64,000 nt of DNA, taken from positions 59,654,630 through 59,718,629 of the forward strand of contig OY292274.1 of the NCBI GenBank assembly GCA_958496175.1, read 5' to 3'. Under the pieces are notes generated by a model that ran no database searches, had not been told where the DNA came from, and was given only the letters and a program-made list of their open reading frames with translations. Source of the stretch: Sisyra terminalis (Eukaryota > Arthropoda > Insecta > Neuroptera > Sisyridae). Shown here piece by piece: positions 52,263 through 63,748 of the stretch; within the stretch, counting starts at the first letter, position 1, and each line of letters begins with the position of its first letter. The position numbers and the translations under genes were made by a program.

Positions 52263-52726
52263 CTAATTTGAATATTAAAAAATATTAAATAAAAAAACCG
52301 ATCTTAAACAACCTGAATTGTCTTCTTATAGATTTTAATATTTATACATTTAATTCTTTTAATACATTTGATTCTTCTTTAATACTGGGAATGTTCCTGT
52401 TTTCTTCAGTACTTCCTTAAACATAATATTTGTTTTGTGCAGCAAACGACGTCATTTGAAAACAATTGTTATATTTTTGAATATTGGCCAAGGAGTTTCT
52501 AGAATCATTACCTATCCCATAAACTAAGGAGCATAATGGATCTGGTGGATTCACAGCTGTATTTTAACGCCTTACAATATTGACAAATGATTGTCATTTC
52601 TACAAATCTTATAGATTACAATAAATTATTGTAGAGTTTCAGATCCTCGATGATGATAAATTGGTAAAAATATTCAGAGGATTAGGATTAAATAATAATC
52701 AGTCAAAATTGTTTATTACATGTGCG

Positions 52727-52759
52727 ACGTTTCGGCCCGGTTATTGAGCCTTCCTCAGG
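52727..52759 (-). ncRNA. Hammerhead-ribozyme-like core B
   Basis: Minus strand: CTGAGGA (52758-52752), A, stem II GGCTC/GGGCC (one G-U pair) with a 7-base loop, GAAA (52733-52730), then CGTC and GCAC. The cleavage triplet would be GTC. TGC just before the core and GCA just after the site form a 3-bp stem I. This is the copy with the most canonical triplet. Confidence 0.62.
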
Positions 52760-52976
52760 CATTCTGAAATATCATAACCAATTTTTTATTAATACCAAAA
52801 ATACAAACAATTATTACAATTGAATTGTAAAATGAGCGAATGAGAGAAAAAAAATGAATTGACAATGATTATTTTTAACAAGGTTAAAGCGATTATTTAC
52901 GGTATGAAAGAATTCATTGTAATAATTGTTTGTATTTTTGGTATTAATAAAAAAATGGCTATGATATTTCAGAACG

Positions 52977-53013
52977 CCTGAGGAAGGCTCAATAACCGGG
53001 CCGAAACGTTGCG
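52977..53013 (+). ncRNA. Hammerhead-ribozyme-like core C
   Basis: CTGAGGA (52978-52984), A, stem II GGCTC/GGGCC, GAAA (53003-53006), CGTT, then GCGC. CGC before the core pairs with GCG after the predicted site. This CGC/GCG stem replaces TGC/GCA of core B, a covariation between the two arms that keeps stem I. Confidence 0.6.
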
Positions 53014-53679
53014 CATGTAATAAATAGTTTCGACTGATTATTATTTGATCCTAGTCCTCTTAATATTTTTATCAATTACAATAAATATTTCGTAAAATAT
53101 GTAAATATATGTTAAATGGCAATACTTTTGCAAAACCACAAAGCCAAGAAATTATATATTTGTTGAATATTTATTGGTGTCAGCGACTACTTTGCCTATT
53201 TGGCCAATTTGACCAGTATTAACAGTTTATATAGGGATTTTTTTTTATTACTTTTACTATTTTCCTTACAACTTCCTCCTGTTTTCTCACCCTTTTTAAA
53301 CCTTCATTTGCCTTCTAAAAATATTTCAACACCAAAATGAGCCAAAACAACCCAGACAATCTCTCAAGTGTTTGCAAAATTCACACGTATCAATTCATTT
53401 TCATATAATAGATATTAAATATTATGATATTATATTTAAAGAATTTATTTTTGTCTCGATTTTTCGATTGAAATTAATTCATCAAATTTGATAAAGTGGC
53501 TCTAAATAAACCGACCTACCATACATAATATTTTTAATAAATGAATGAATAATGTTTATAAAATATAAAATTTAAATGCTTTTACTGTTATAATATACTT
53601 TAAGACTTAAATAGAAACGATTATATAAAAAGGTATATACTCAATCGGTTGTTGTAATATTTGAAATAAAAACAGTAAA

Positions 53680-55730
53680 ATGAGTTCATTAAAAAATGGT
53701 TTTTATTATTCTCCTCCCTTGGATGTTCCACCAATGACATGTGGAAATTTAGGCCAGTTTTTCATAGATGAACTGAACAAGCATGGCGATAAAATCTTTC
53801 AGGTAAATAAAAATAAATGATTTAAATTCTATTTCTTTTAAAAATAATGAGTATTGTTTGATCGGACGACAAAGTTGGATGCTGCAACCGGGGAAAAATG
53901 GACTTATGCTCAAACTGCTCGAATAACAATTCGAATTATACACCAAATGCGTGCTCAAGGAATTTCCAAAGGGGATATAATTTCCCTTGTAGTCCATAAC
54001 CGAATGAGTTTAAAGCCCATTGTTTACGCCGGCCTTTGTTTGGGTGCCACTATCAATCCTGTACATTATAATTACGATGAGTGTAATTTTTTCCTAAGAA
54101 ACCAAGAATCCCCAAAGTGATATATTTGTTTCCAGATGAATATTATGAGCTGTTTACCAGTGTACAACCCAAAATAATTATCTGTGAAGAATATTCCGAA
54201 AAAAAATTACGTAAAGTTACAAGTAAAATAGGAAGTCGAGCTGTGAGTTCTTAGTAGTTGAACGGGATTTTCAATGGATTGAAAAAATGGAATTTGAAGG
54301 AGATGATTTAGAATTTCGAGGCGAAATCTTTGATACTCATAATGTTGATGCATTTATATATTTTAGTAGTGGAACTACAGGAGCTGTTAAAGCAATGACA
54401 TATTCCCATTATTATTGGTATTATTCCACACTGGCTAATTATGCATACATGTGAGTACAAAATCATAATATCAGAAATTCAAGTAGGAGTTATGGTTTAC
54501 ACCCATTGTTTAAAACTTTAAGATATTATTGTTAATTTATTTTGATTTCTATTTAGGCCGAGAATTTCTGAAACTGCGGTAATGTTATCATACGCTCCCA
54601 TGGCATGGGTATCCAACATGTTCTATAGCAGCTTTACTGTATTAGCCGGAGGTGTTTTGGTTATCGCTACCTATGTTCCAGAAAAACATATCTCAGTCAT
54701 AAAACAATGCCAGGTTAACTGGATTTCAGGTAATCCATTCTATTTGACAGAAACAATAAAATCGCCCGAATTCGATGAAAAAATTGGACATCAAATCAAA
54801 GTCGCTCTATTTGGAGGAGTGCCTTCATCCAAAGAACAAATCGATAGTTTTGTTCAGAATTTTCCTAACGCTATAGTTCATCAGCATCTTGGCAATACCG
54901 AAACATTATTGATTTATCTCATCTTCAATGCACAAACCGAGTTTGACTTGATATCAAAAAAGCGATATTCACTGGGGAAACTTAAAAATGTTTATTGTGC
55001 AAAAGTAAGGGAAAAACTAAAAATATCAAATGAAGGGTTATACTTGAGTTCATTATTTTGCAGCTTATTGATGTTGTCACAAAAGATTTGATTACAGAAA
55101 AGAATAAACCAGGGGAATTACTTCTTAAAGGGAATTTCATGTTTAATGGATATTTCAACAATGAGGCGGCCACCAAAGCAGTAGTTGACTTGGATGGTTT
55201 TTTTCATACTGGTGACATTTTTACGGTGGATGAGGATGATTGTTTTTATTTTGTTACAAGGACTAAAGATATGATTATTTATAATCACATTGAAGTATTT
55301 TGCTGCAAATTTGTTGTACAACTATGGTGAATTATATTCAATTTTATTTTAGTTGGATGTTCCTAGAGTGGAATCAATTATTGCAAAACATCCAGCAGTG
55401 GACCAAGTTTGTTTGGTAGGCAAATGGGATGAAAAGTGTTATAACTTACCAACAGCTTTTATCGTTAAAAAGAAAGGCTTTGAAAATGTGCAAGAAGAAG
55501 AAATTATTCAGTTTGTTGATGGTAAATAAAAGAAGTGAATTTTGCTTGAAGTATATTTAATTTATGGTTGTTAATTACTAGTTTTTTATATTGCTTTTAT
55601 TTATTTTTCTTCAGAAAGAGCTGAGGACTACGAACGATTACGAGGGGGAGTTTTTTTTTTGGACACATTTCCAGTGACAGCTTCTGGAAAAATCCAAAAG
55701 GGAAAATTGAAAAATATTTTCAACGATTAG
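53680..55730 (+). pseudogene. Luciferase-like acyl-CoA synthetase (4CL family), two frame breaks
   Basis: Exons: 53680-53802, 53875-54450, 54557-55004, 55064-55294, 55353-55521 and 55615-55730, with good GT-AG sites. The protein would be an ANL-superfamily adenylate-forming enzyme of the firefly-luciferase/4-coumarate:CoA ligase type, which activates an acid to acyl-AMP and then to acyl-CoA, usually in peroxisomes. Motifs: FSSGTTGAVKAMTYSH (P-loop, with the usual PKG lost), TGDIFTVDEDDCFYFVTRTKD hinge region, and TASGKIQKGKL with the catalytic lysine. Exon 2 has two disruptions: near 54115 the frame slips after NQESPK, and near 54243 it slips again at SRA/EFLVVERD. In between, the residues still follow the family. 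All other exons are intact. Either this is a young pseudogene, or the reference has two sequence errors. The last residues (NIFND) are not the SKL-type peroxisomal signal. A paralogue starts at 63749. Confidence 0.78.
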
Positions 55731-56325
55731 GGTTTTCTTTTTGATTTAATATTTTTTTCCTTTAACAGTCCTACGTGCATAAGTTGATGTATTTAAATTT
55801 AAAAATAACTACTAATTTTGATAAGTGTTTTATTGCAGTAAAATAATAAAAAGTAATAAAGATGTACCTTGACTAATATAAGTCTTTTATAGAAATAGCT
55901 ACTTAAAATTTTGAAACATTTGTTTGAGTTACAAAACATTTTTACAGTTGTCCCTCAAATTTTCTTTAATTATGGATGGGTAAGGTCTGGTTAAAGATTA
56001 CAATTTAAGGGTAGGATTTAAAATGTCTTGTAAAGTATTGAAGTCTAGAGAGTAGATTTTATTTGTTTTATAATCGAAAATAATTGAATTTTTGGTATTA
56101 CGCAAACTGAGTATTGTAAGTGGATCTATAATTGTCATCATTCCATGTTTTCAATAATTAATTAGTATGATCGATTTGAGGATTTGGGAAGTTATCAAGG
56201 TTGAAAATACTTTTTTATTTGCTTTTCGCTTTCTCTTTTCCTTGGTTATTTTTTTATTAGAGTTTTTATTTTTAAACTTTTAGAGACTGAAATTTACTAG
56301 CAAGTAGCTACTTAACTTTTGTAGA
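55731..56325. other. 3' flank of acyl-CoA synthetase copy
   Basis: Contains AATAAAA-like signals near 55841. No other feature is recognised. Confidence 0.4.
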
Positions 56326-57036
56326 CAGTGGCGTAGCTACCCAGGGGCTAGGCGGGGCAGTGCCCCGAAGCCCTAAAGCTCAGGGGGCCCTCGAATCCTT
56401 ACCAGAAATCTCAATCGAACTGAACTTTTGGAAATTCAGTTGGAAGTTCACCAATTATGTAAAGAAATAATGAGCAAATATGAAGTGCTAGAATGCGACC
56501 TAACGGAAGTATTTACAGCAATGTTATTATTCTTTACAATTTCTGTCACTTCTGCAGCAGCTGAAAGGTCATTTAGCAAATTAAAAATAATAAAAAAATA
56601 TTTAAGAAATAATATGGGCCAAACTTGACTCCGATATTTATCGCTAATAGCGATTGAAAACAAAACCGCATCAAGCCTGGATTTAAACGAAATCATTGAT
56701 ACTTTTGCGAAAACTAAGGCTAGGAAAAAATTGTAAATATAATTGTTATTTAGTCAGTTGGTAGGCCCGACCTTTATATAATAAACCCTTGAATCTTCTC
56801 TATTTCGTTTTATTAGCCAAACCTACACCAAGTATTAATTGTAGTTTATGTTGTTACTGTTTAATATTTTTATTACCTGCCCTGCAGTGCACAAAAAAGA
56901 GCTTAAGTAGCTTAACATTTTTAAAGTATTTGTATATTTCATATTTTTATTTGATAAAACCTAATCAGTTTACATAGCAGTGGGCCCCCATTTTTTAATT
57001 TGCCCCAAGGCCCTTGGTTACCTAGCTACACCACTG
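56326..57036 (+). mobile_element. hAT transposon fragment, second copy (coding region interrupted)
   Basis: Same element as 2667-3365 in the opposite orientation. Termini are CAGTGGCGTAGCTACC and, on the right, TAGCTACACCACTG. Flanking 8-mers TTTGTAGA and GTTGTAGA differ at one position, giving an aged target duplication. The transposase fragment 56428-56628 is the same peptide (SAAAERSFSKLKIIKKYLRN) but stops after MGQT, where the other copy has arginine: a CGA to TGA change. The frame continues past the stop to LDLNEIIDTFAKT. Confidence 0.87.
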
Positions 57037-57162
57037 GTTGTAGACGTTTTTTTAAACGTTACTTTCGGTTGGATTCAAAAGAGTGAATTGAAAATCGAAA
57101 GACATTACGGAACTGTGAAAGTAGCAGAAACATTGCAGTTAAAATATTTTGTCAATTTCACT

Positions 57163-60100
57163 TTATATTTCAATATACATATAATGCAGAAGAACCAATA
57201 AAATAATTAGATAAAAAATAAAATCATATTCAAATTTTATAAGAATAGTCGATGATTTATGCAGTTTAATTGCATGTTTATGTAATACAGGCATAAATTC
57301 TAGGCAAGAACCCGTACTTGAACAGAATCCAATTTTGCCTCGATAAACACAATAATCATTTGAATACCAATGACGATATAATATTTTTGCACATATATTA
57401 AATTGACAATGGTTTAGTCCAATAACATTAAATGAATTGTTAACATTGTCTTCTTCATATTTTTCCAATTGGGATAAGCTTATATTATTGTGCTCAAGTA
57501 AAAGATTCGTTGCATCGTAAGAAGAAATACATGTGTTATTAAAATCACAACAAGCATGGCAATTCGAGTTTAGATTTAATCCAGTGCAATTACATTCCCG
57601 AAGACCTATTCGAGTGCATTCTATGCTGTGGCATTCATCATTAACACAAGAACCAAAAAAACCACAAGAACATGTAGATCCATTTTTGCATGAAGAAAAA
57701 AATCGTTCCTCTGTACAATTGATTCCTAAATAAATTAGATTTTTATATCGGCATTGAGGGGTACAACAATAGCCTTGCGATGGGTGACATTGGATTTTGG
57801 AAGTTAGTTTTACTTGGCAAGCTTTTTTTCCAGATCCTCGAGGATAACAGCATGGATCAAAACGAAGACAATTTTTCGGTAATCCACAATCACATTGCTC
57901 ATTATTTTCGATTAAACCTACAATAAAATAAATTTTAATCTTATAATGAGTAGGTACTATAATAACGAAATTGTTGTATCATAACGCAAAGCCAAAATTA
58001 CTACAACCCTTCTATAAATATGGTTTTTATTTAATAAAAAACCAACGTGCTAAATTTTTATCCCTGAAACCAAAGAAAAATTTCCTTCGTTACGGTAAAG
58101 CATTTTTTAATTTAAATTATCCAGAACTACCCCATTGGTGTATAATAGGGTGATTTTTTTTTGACTTTTTTTTTTTTTGGTCCCATCGTGAAATTTTGTT
58201 GGAAATACCAAAAAAAAATTCCCTGAAATTTTGAGCCCTTAATATTGATTTTAAGTCCTCGACCAAGACGTGTAAAGATTTCCCATTGAAAATATACGGA
58301 AACTCTGATTTTTTATTTTTAAATTTCTATATTTCAGCGGCATTTCATGGGATCGCTTTTATCGAAGATGGTTTTTTCTCAGAATTAAACGCTCTACAAA
58401 AGTGCCCATTGCGACAAAGTCGTAACTCACACCGGTGAGGTAGTACGGGCCACTGAACCTGATTTTTCAATAAAATTCAAGGCTTAATATCTCGTTTAAT
58501 ATTGATCTTCGCGATTTGGTATACATGAAATTTTTTGTAGGAAATCAAGTTCTCTACAAGTTTTTCATTTATAATTTTTCCGTAGCTCTTGTTATTTACG
58601 AGGTAAATGCAAAAAAAAACGCGAATTTTATGGAAAAATCAGGTTCAGTGGCCCGTACTACCTCACCGGTGTGAGTTACGACTTTGTCGCAATGGGCACT
58701 TTTGTAGAGCGTTTAATTCTGAGAAAAAACCATCTTCGGTAAAAGCGATCCCATGAAATGCCGCTGAGATATAGAAATTTAAAAATAAAAAATCAGAGTT
58801 TCCGTGTATTTTCAATGGGAAATCTTTACACGTCTTGGTCGAGGACTTAAAATCAACATTAAGGGCTCAAACTTTCAGGGATTTTTTTTTTTTTGGTATT
58901 TCTAACAAAATTTCACTATGGAACCAAAAAAAGTAAAAAAAAAATCACCCTAGTGTATAACTTGGTACTCTAACAATTCGCTGGGTCCACGGATAATATG
59001 AATACAGGAGATATTCTACACTCTTGAAATTCAACGAAATGTTGAAAAACTGTAAAATGCGATTAAATATTTACAATAGGACTAAACAACATTGATACAA
59101 ATGTCCCTATATGATTAATTTGAACTTTGGATACGTTTGTTTTCAAATTGATTCCTTGTAGGTGTAGATCTCACGTTGGAAATCAGGATTAATTAAATTT
59201 TTTATTTAAATTTTTTTTGCAATATGAATTCTATGTGACTCGGAAAGAGTTAAACATCTTAAAGGAGGGTTGACCAAATTTACATAAGTGTTATATTTAC
59301 CATTTCCGCAAAACGATTCTTGACTTTTTTCAAAACAATATCCTTTTTTCGTAATCATTGCTTTCATTTTTCTCTTACTACAAACAGAAAACTCAAAATT
59401 ATTTTTATCGAATTCAATATTACTTACGGGAGCCATCAAGTAATTAAAACATTTTTTATCCTTTGGTTTATCATGCGGACTTCCAAAGCTATGACCCAAT
59501 TCATGAGCGATAGCTAACTGAAGTAAGTTCTATGAAGTAACAAAGTTCTAATTAAATTAAATTCAATTATCAAAGACTAAAACCAAACGTACCTGAGGTA
59601 CTCCTTCATTATCGTCTACAACTGATGTGATGGTAATTATGTTGAAGTGACCAAAACCTATTAAAGGTCTTTCACAAATTCCTCCTAAATATGGATACAC
59701 TTCACTGGCTGTAAAGCTAAGTCCAATCACTCGATTTTCGAAAGGAAGTGCCGTAAAGACAATTCCAAGACAAACGTCTTGTAATACATCCAAACCCATT
59801 GTAGATCTCAAATATTTGTTCGGATTTGTTATTTGATTGAGGAATTGAGTGTAATTTAATACTTGAATGTCCGCATTTCCGATTACTACTAAATATTTAA
59901 CTGTAAAGCCAATATTGCTTGGGATTCCATCTTCATCAAAATCGATGTTACGAAAGAATGTATCGACTACATCAATATGATGTAACATTTGTAAAGCTGC
60001 CAATATAACATCTTCATTTGCTGACTTGGAAAAATACAAATAATCCGCTAATACTAAAAGTGAGCAAATATTTCTGAAACCAATTTAAAAATAAACTTAT

Positions 60101-60732
60101 TATTGCAAATGTTCATACCGAATTTTTCAAATATACCCTTGATTACTTCGTTTTTGGCGGTGCTGATTAATTGAATTGCGGATATTCGCAAAATTTTCTG
60201 CAATGCTAAACGAATTTGTATCCTCAAAAATCAACGCCAAATTTTTGTCCGTTATATTTTCTTTTTTCATAATTGTTGGATATTTAAATAAAGGTTCGAT
60301 CAAATAAAACGAATCGTTTAAATTCAGTTGACCGAAAAATCGATTTTTATAAATGAAACCATTCACTAAACTTGAGTCCTTAAAATCAATCGCAAATCCG
60401 TTCACAAAATATTTGTTGTATTCTTGTACATTGTAATAAATGCTTCCGAAGTCGTTAGTAGAATTAAAAATAGTTTTATTAAAAAAATCCCCATTGTTAC
60501 TATATTTCAGTTGCAAACACAAATAATGCTTTTTTTCTTTGATTGTTAGCATTGTGAAAATACAGAACTGATCATTTTCTTCGGATTTAATATCAATATT
60601 CGGGACGTTTTCTTTTATTATTGTAGTAGAAGATATATCGTAGTTATTGATTTCATACATAGTATCGTAACGAAACAATGATATTCTTCTAATGAAAAAA
60701 CACAAGAGAATTGTTGAAAACAAATGGTACAT
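57163..60732 (-). CDS. ADAM10-like disintegrin metalloprotease
   Basis: Four exons, 60137-60732, 59593-60073, 59301-59517 and 57163-57917, give 682 residues. Order: a signal-anchor-like hydrophobic start (MYHLFSTILLCFF), a prodomain of about 190 residues ending in a furin-type RQKR, a metalloprotease domain with the zinc motif HELGHSFGSPHD (364-375), then a cysteine-rich disintegrin part (NEQCDCGLPKNC, HPSQGYCC), and a membrane segment near the C-terminus (FYLIILLVLLHYMYI) followed by almost no cytoplasmic tail. GGICE before the zinc motif, the AHELGHSFGSPHD context and the CDCG...PSQGxCC spacing place it with ADAM10/Kuzbanian and not ADAM17. These membrane sheddases cleave Notch and other surface proteins. 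It is shorter than ADAM10 (about 750 residues), and the missing tail is unusual, so it is likely a diverged paralogue. Intron 3 holds a foldback element. Confidence 0.88.
58146..58952. mobile_element. 807-bp foldback element in ADAM intron 3
   Basis: Begins TAGGGTGATTTTTTTTGACT and ends with the complement, AATCACCCTA, so it carries TA at both ends. Arms of about 390 bases are inverted copies with only scattered differences; landmarks CACACCGGTGAGGTAGTACG and GTACTACCTCACCGGTGTGA are exact complements. It shares the GAGCCCTTAATATT core and the GTAGAGC motif with the 14.9 and 20.1 kb foldbacks, so it belongs to a related family. No protein is encoded. Confidence 0.88.
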
Positions 60733-61330
60733 ATTAGCAGTTGTAAGATAGATTAACAGTATTAGTAATTTCTGTTATTTTTTTTATTCAAGATAATATA
60801 ATTGTTAAGTGTCAAGTATTTTTATACGTAGCAACAAATTTAACAACAAACAAGTTTGAATTTTCCTTTATTTTATGTTTAATTTTCTGTACAGATATCC
60901 CTTTCATGAATCCCTATGTCAGTCTGTCCTTTTCAGAAAGGATCAAACCAGTAAATTTCCTTCTTGTCACTCCAAGGATGGTTGCTTATGTTTCAACCTA
61001 ATTTTCTTTTCAAGTATCAAATTTTTCTGGCGTTTCTTTGGTTGTTTCTGGAAGAAACTCAAAAAGAAAGAAGAAGAAAATCAATTTAATCCATAATATT
61101 AAGATATACTAAAAGTTATTGTAAAAAGCACTTCAGTTACTGTTTCTAAACTTAAAGTTCCTATTTTTGGAAATGAAAAGCTAAAATTGGCTAACGAATA
61201 TTCATTTTTGTTGCAGTTCTGTGTAATTAATGCACCAGTTTTGATTGTAAAAACTTGCCTTGAATTTGAGGATAACTTTTACGAATGGAAATGTTTCTGA
61301 AAGAAAATAATAGTTGTTTTCAAATTTTTA
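60733..61330. other. Upstream region of ADAM-like gene
   Basis: Likely promoter side of the minus-strand ADAM gene. A cysteine-containing plus-strand ORF at 60875-61096 resembles no family known to me. Confidence 0.35.
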
Positions 61331-61339
61331 TTATACGTT

Positions 61340-61420
61340 CATAGCGCATTCGCTTACGTATCTGACATTCTTATGCTCACAATAAAAGGGACGTGGGTTC
61401 GAATCTTACATTAGACTTTT
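61340..61420 (+). repeat. tRNA-like fragment (SINE head or tRNA pseudogene)
   Basis: GGGTTCGAATCTTAC near 61391 is a clear RNA polymerase III B box, with TAGCGCATTCGCTTACG about 45 bases upstream in the A-box position and a T-run after it. The segment does not fold as an intact tRNA by eye. Confidence 0.4.
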
Positions 61421-61899
61421 TTTTTTACAAAATTGTTTTTGGAAAAAGGTTCATTCGGGAATCGAAACAATGAGATGGGATTCCAACTAATATTCAAAAA
61501 TCTAGACTCTTAACTTCTGTTATTTTGACGCGAGTATTTTGATAATTTTCGACTTTTTTAGTCATAAATTTTAGTCATAATTTAGACCGACTTTATTGGA
61601 CTTGACGATATTTTTTATTTATGTATAGTACTGATTGATTTATGGATTATTTGGTTCACGGTAGGTATGCCTACCGACGGTATACGCAATTGAACATACT
61701 CTTCTTAGATATTTATAATTATTTTTTGAAGTTTAATTGATGATTACATACAACTATTTTATTCTAAGCAACAGTTGATTAAATGTGTCTCTTTAAAGTC
61801 GACAAAGCAGTGTTTTTAAGTATGATTATGTTTTTCGTAAAACAAATAAGAAAAATAAAAATTTTCACATACCACTACAAATAGCAAATCTAAAAAGAA

Positions 61900-61950
61900 A
61901 ATATAATCTACACCTACGTTACGCAGACGAAGTTGCGGGGAACAGCTAGT
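61900..61950 (+). mobile_element. Helitron-like 3' terminus
   Basis: The sequence CGCAGACGAAGTTGCG (61922-61937) can fold as a CGCA/TGCG hairpin and is followed nine bases later by CTAG then T (61946-61950), matching the hairpin plus CTRR-T end of Helitrons. Only the 3' end can be supported; the 5' TC end was not located. Confidence 0.5.
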
Positions 61951-62439
61951 TTATGATAAATAAAGTGATTATTAATTATAGTTAAGTGTGTGCAGAAAAA
62001 AGTTATTTTATTACGCATCTAAAAGTGTATTAATTGTGTGCTACGGATATTAATGTTTTTTTTTAATTTAATTTAATTTAATATTTCTAAATAAATAATT
62101 TTGAAATATATGTTCCTGATTTTTAATGCGTCAATCAGTTTGAAATTCTATATTATTATACTTTATTAATGTTTCGGTTGTAAAAATTGTCATTTAGCCA
62201 ATAATTAAATTACTTTAATATATAAGATAATTTATTACGCTTCTTTACAAACAAAATTGGTAAGATTATTAAAAATACTAAACAATATAATTATTTGAAA
62301 CAAAATTTAAAAAAATATGTAAATATAAATTGAATCGTATTTTTTTCGTAAATTATCGAATTTAAAAATTGTGAACAAAATGTTTTACTGTCAATTTTGT
62401 AATAAATAAATAATTTTTATAATAAATTTTTGAATAAAA

Positions 62440-62800
62440 TTATAAAACTGTGTAGTAAAATTACTCTTAAAATTTTCTGTAACCGCTGAGTAAATTTCAA
62501 AAAATATTTTGTAATTTTATCAAACTCAATTCAAGTGAATCAAGTGGTATAGTTACAACACTGCGTAGTAAATTTACTAAGCCTTTGTATGATAAATTAT
62601 TGAATAAAATTACAAAGGTGTATAGTAAAATTACTAATCGAATTTTCTGTAACCGCTGAGTAAATTTCGTAAAATATTTTGTAATTTTCTCAAACTGAGT
62701 TAAAGCATTCTGTATGGTAAATTTACTAAATTGTTTTGCGTAAAAACTTCCTACACATTTTTGGTAAAATTACCATAGAAATTTTTAACAGTGTAACTTT
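62440..62800. repeat. Two-copy 170-bp tandem repeat with transposon-like end
   Basis: AATTTTCTGTAACCGCTGAG occurs at 62471 and 62641, 170 bases apart, within two copies of a unit that also contains GTAATTTT(A/C)TCAAACT. The right edge near 62795 reads TTTTTAACAGTGTAA, which resembles a DNA-transposon terminus starting CACTGTTAAAAA on the complement. Confidence 0.7.
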
Positions 62801-63748
62801 ATTTTCTTTAAAGATATCATAATAGTTCTTGTGGTATTAAGTTTCGTTAGTTCTTCATTTCGCACGTGATTCCAAGTTACCTTCAGGATTCGGCGATATA
62901 TCCACATTTCAAAAGTGGTAATTTTATCTGGGTAAGAGTCCATCTTTCCATTCCGTGTATTATTGAAATTATATTAAAGAGTAATGGATATTTATAATAA
63001 TTTAAATAAAATAAATTTCAAATCACTACACGATTATAAATAAGGAAAGCAATAGAATTTTAGAAAGCTTTTAGTAGAACATAGTATAAACAAGATGGGA
63101 AAACCAGATCTAGAAAGATTCTTCAGGGGTGGTAGCAAGAAAAAGAAGACACAAATTATGTTTCTTCAGAACTTATATTGAAAGTACCTATAAAATTTGC
63201 TACCACCATGAGTGTTCTTCCTACAAAGAAATATAATAGTTTAGATGTATTTTCTTGGCGATTTTAGGTGTTTTTTGTTCATCCTTTCAAGTATCCTTCA
63301 GGTATCCTTGAAAGTTTGGAGTTGAAAGTAGTTGTACCTACTCTAAAATATTCATTATGATGACAAGAGAATTCTTCAGTTCATAATCTTAGCCAAAAAT
63401 GTAAACTTGTAATGCATATGAAACCAAAAATAAAATAATATTCAAACAAATTTCAGCTCTTTCATTGGATATTATTTAATTAAACTTTCTTGCTTAGATA
63501 CAACCTGACCTTAGTTTATTTCAATTTGATAAGCCATTTATTTAAGTAAGACAAAATAATGGCTATTATATTTTTAATCTAAACAAAACAATAAAATAAT
63601 AAACCAAAAAAAAAAAAAATGATATTATTACCAAGCGACATTATCACCAAAATCGTACTCTATTTATTTTTTCATATAAAAACCATCTTTTGATGAGGGT
63701 TTGATTTGCTTTAATATAACAGTCAGGAGCACATCTAAGAGTGCAGAT
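62801..63748. other. Upstream region of second acyl-CoA synthetase
   Basis: AT-rich spacer with the likely promoter and 5' untranslated region of the gene beginning at 63749. A TTTAATATAACAG tract at 63711-63722 could be a splice acceptor for an upstream non-coding exon. Confidence 0.4.

Larger units (their letters stand above)
52036..52330. mobile_element. 295-bp foldback with paired hammerhead-like cores
   Basis: The left arm starts AATAAGAAGACAATTCAGGT and the right arm ends with its complement. Arms of about 125 bases surround an AT-rich centre near 52185. Each arm holds a hammerhead-like core in the direction facing outward: minus 52111-52137 and plus 52231-52257. Confidence 0.82.
52678..53062. 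mobile_element. 385-bp foldback with paired hammerhead-like cores
   Basis: Outer ends AGGATTAGGATTAAATAATA and (complement of right) AGGACTAGGATCAAATAATA are inverted repeats. Inner arms share ATACCAAAAATACAAACAAT. A hammerhead-like core sits in each arm (minus 52727-52759, plus 52977-53013). Confidence 0.82.

Noticed and set aside
54243..54254. GTGAGT...TTCTTAG in the acyl-CoA synthetase as an intron
   Set aside because: Only 12 bases long, far below any spliceosomal intron; treated as a frame break.
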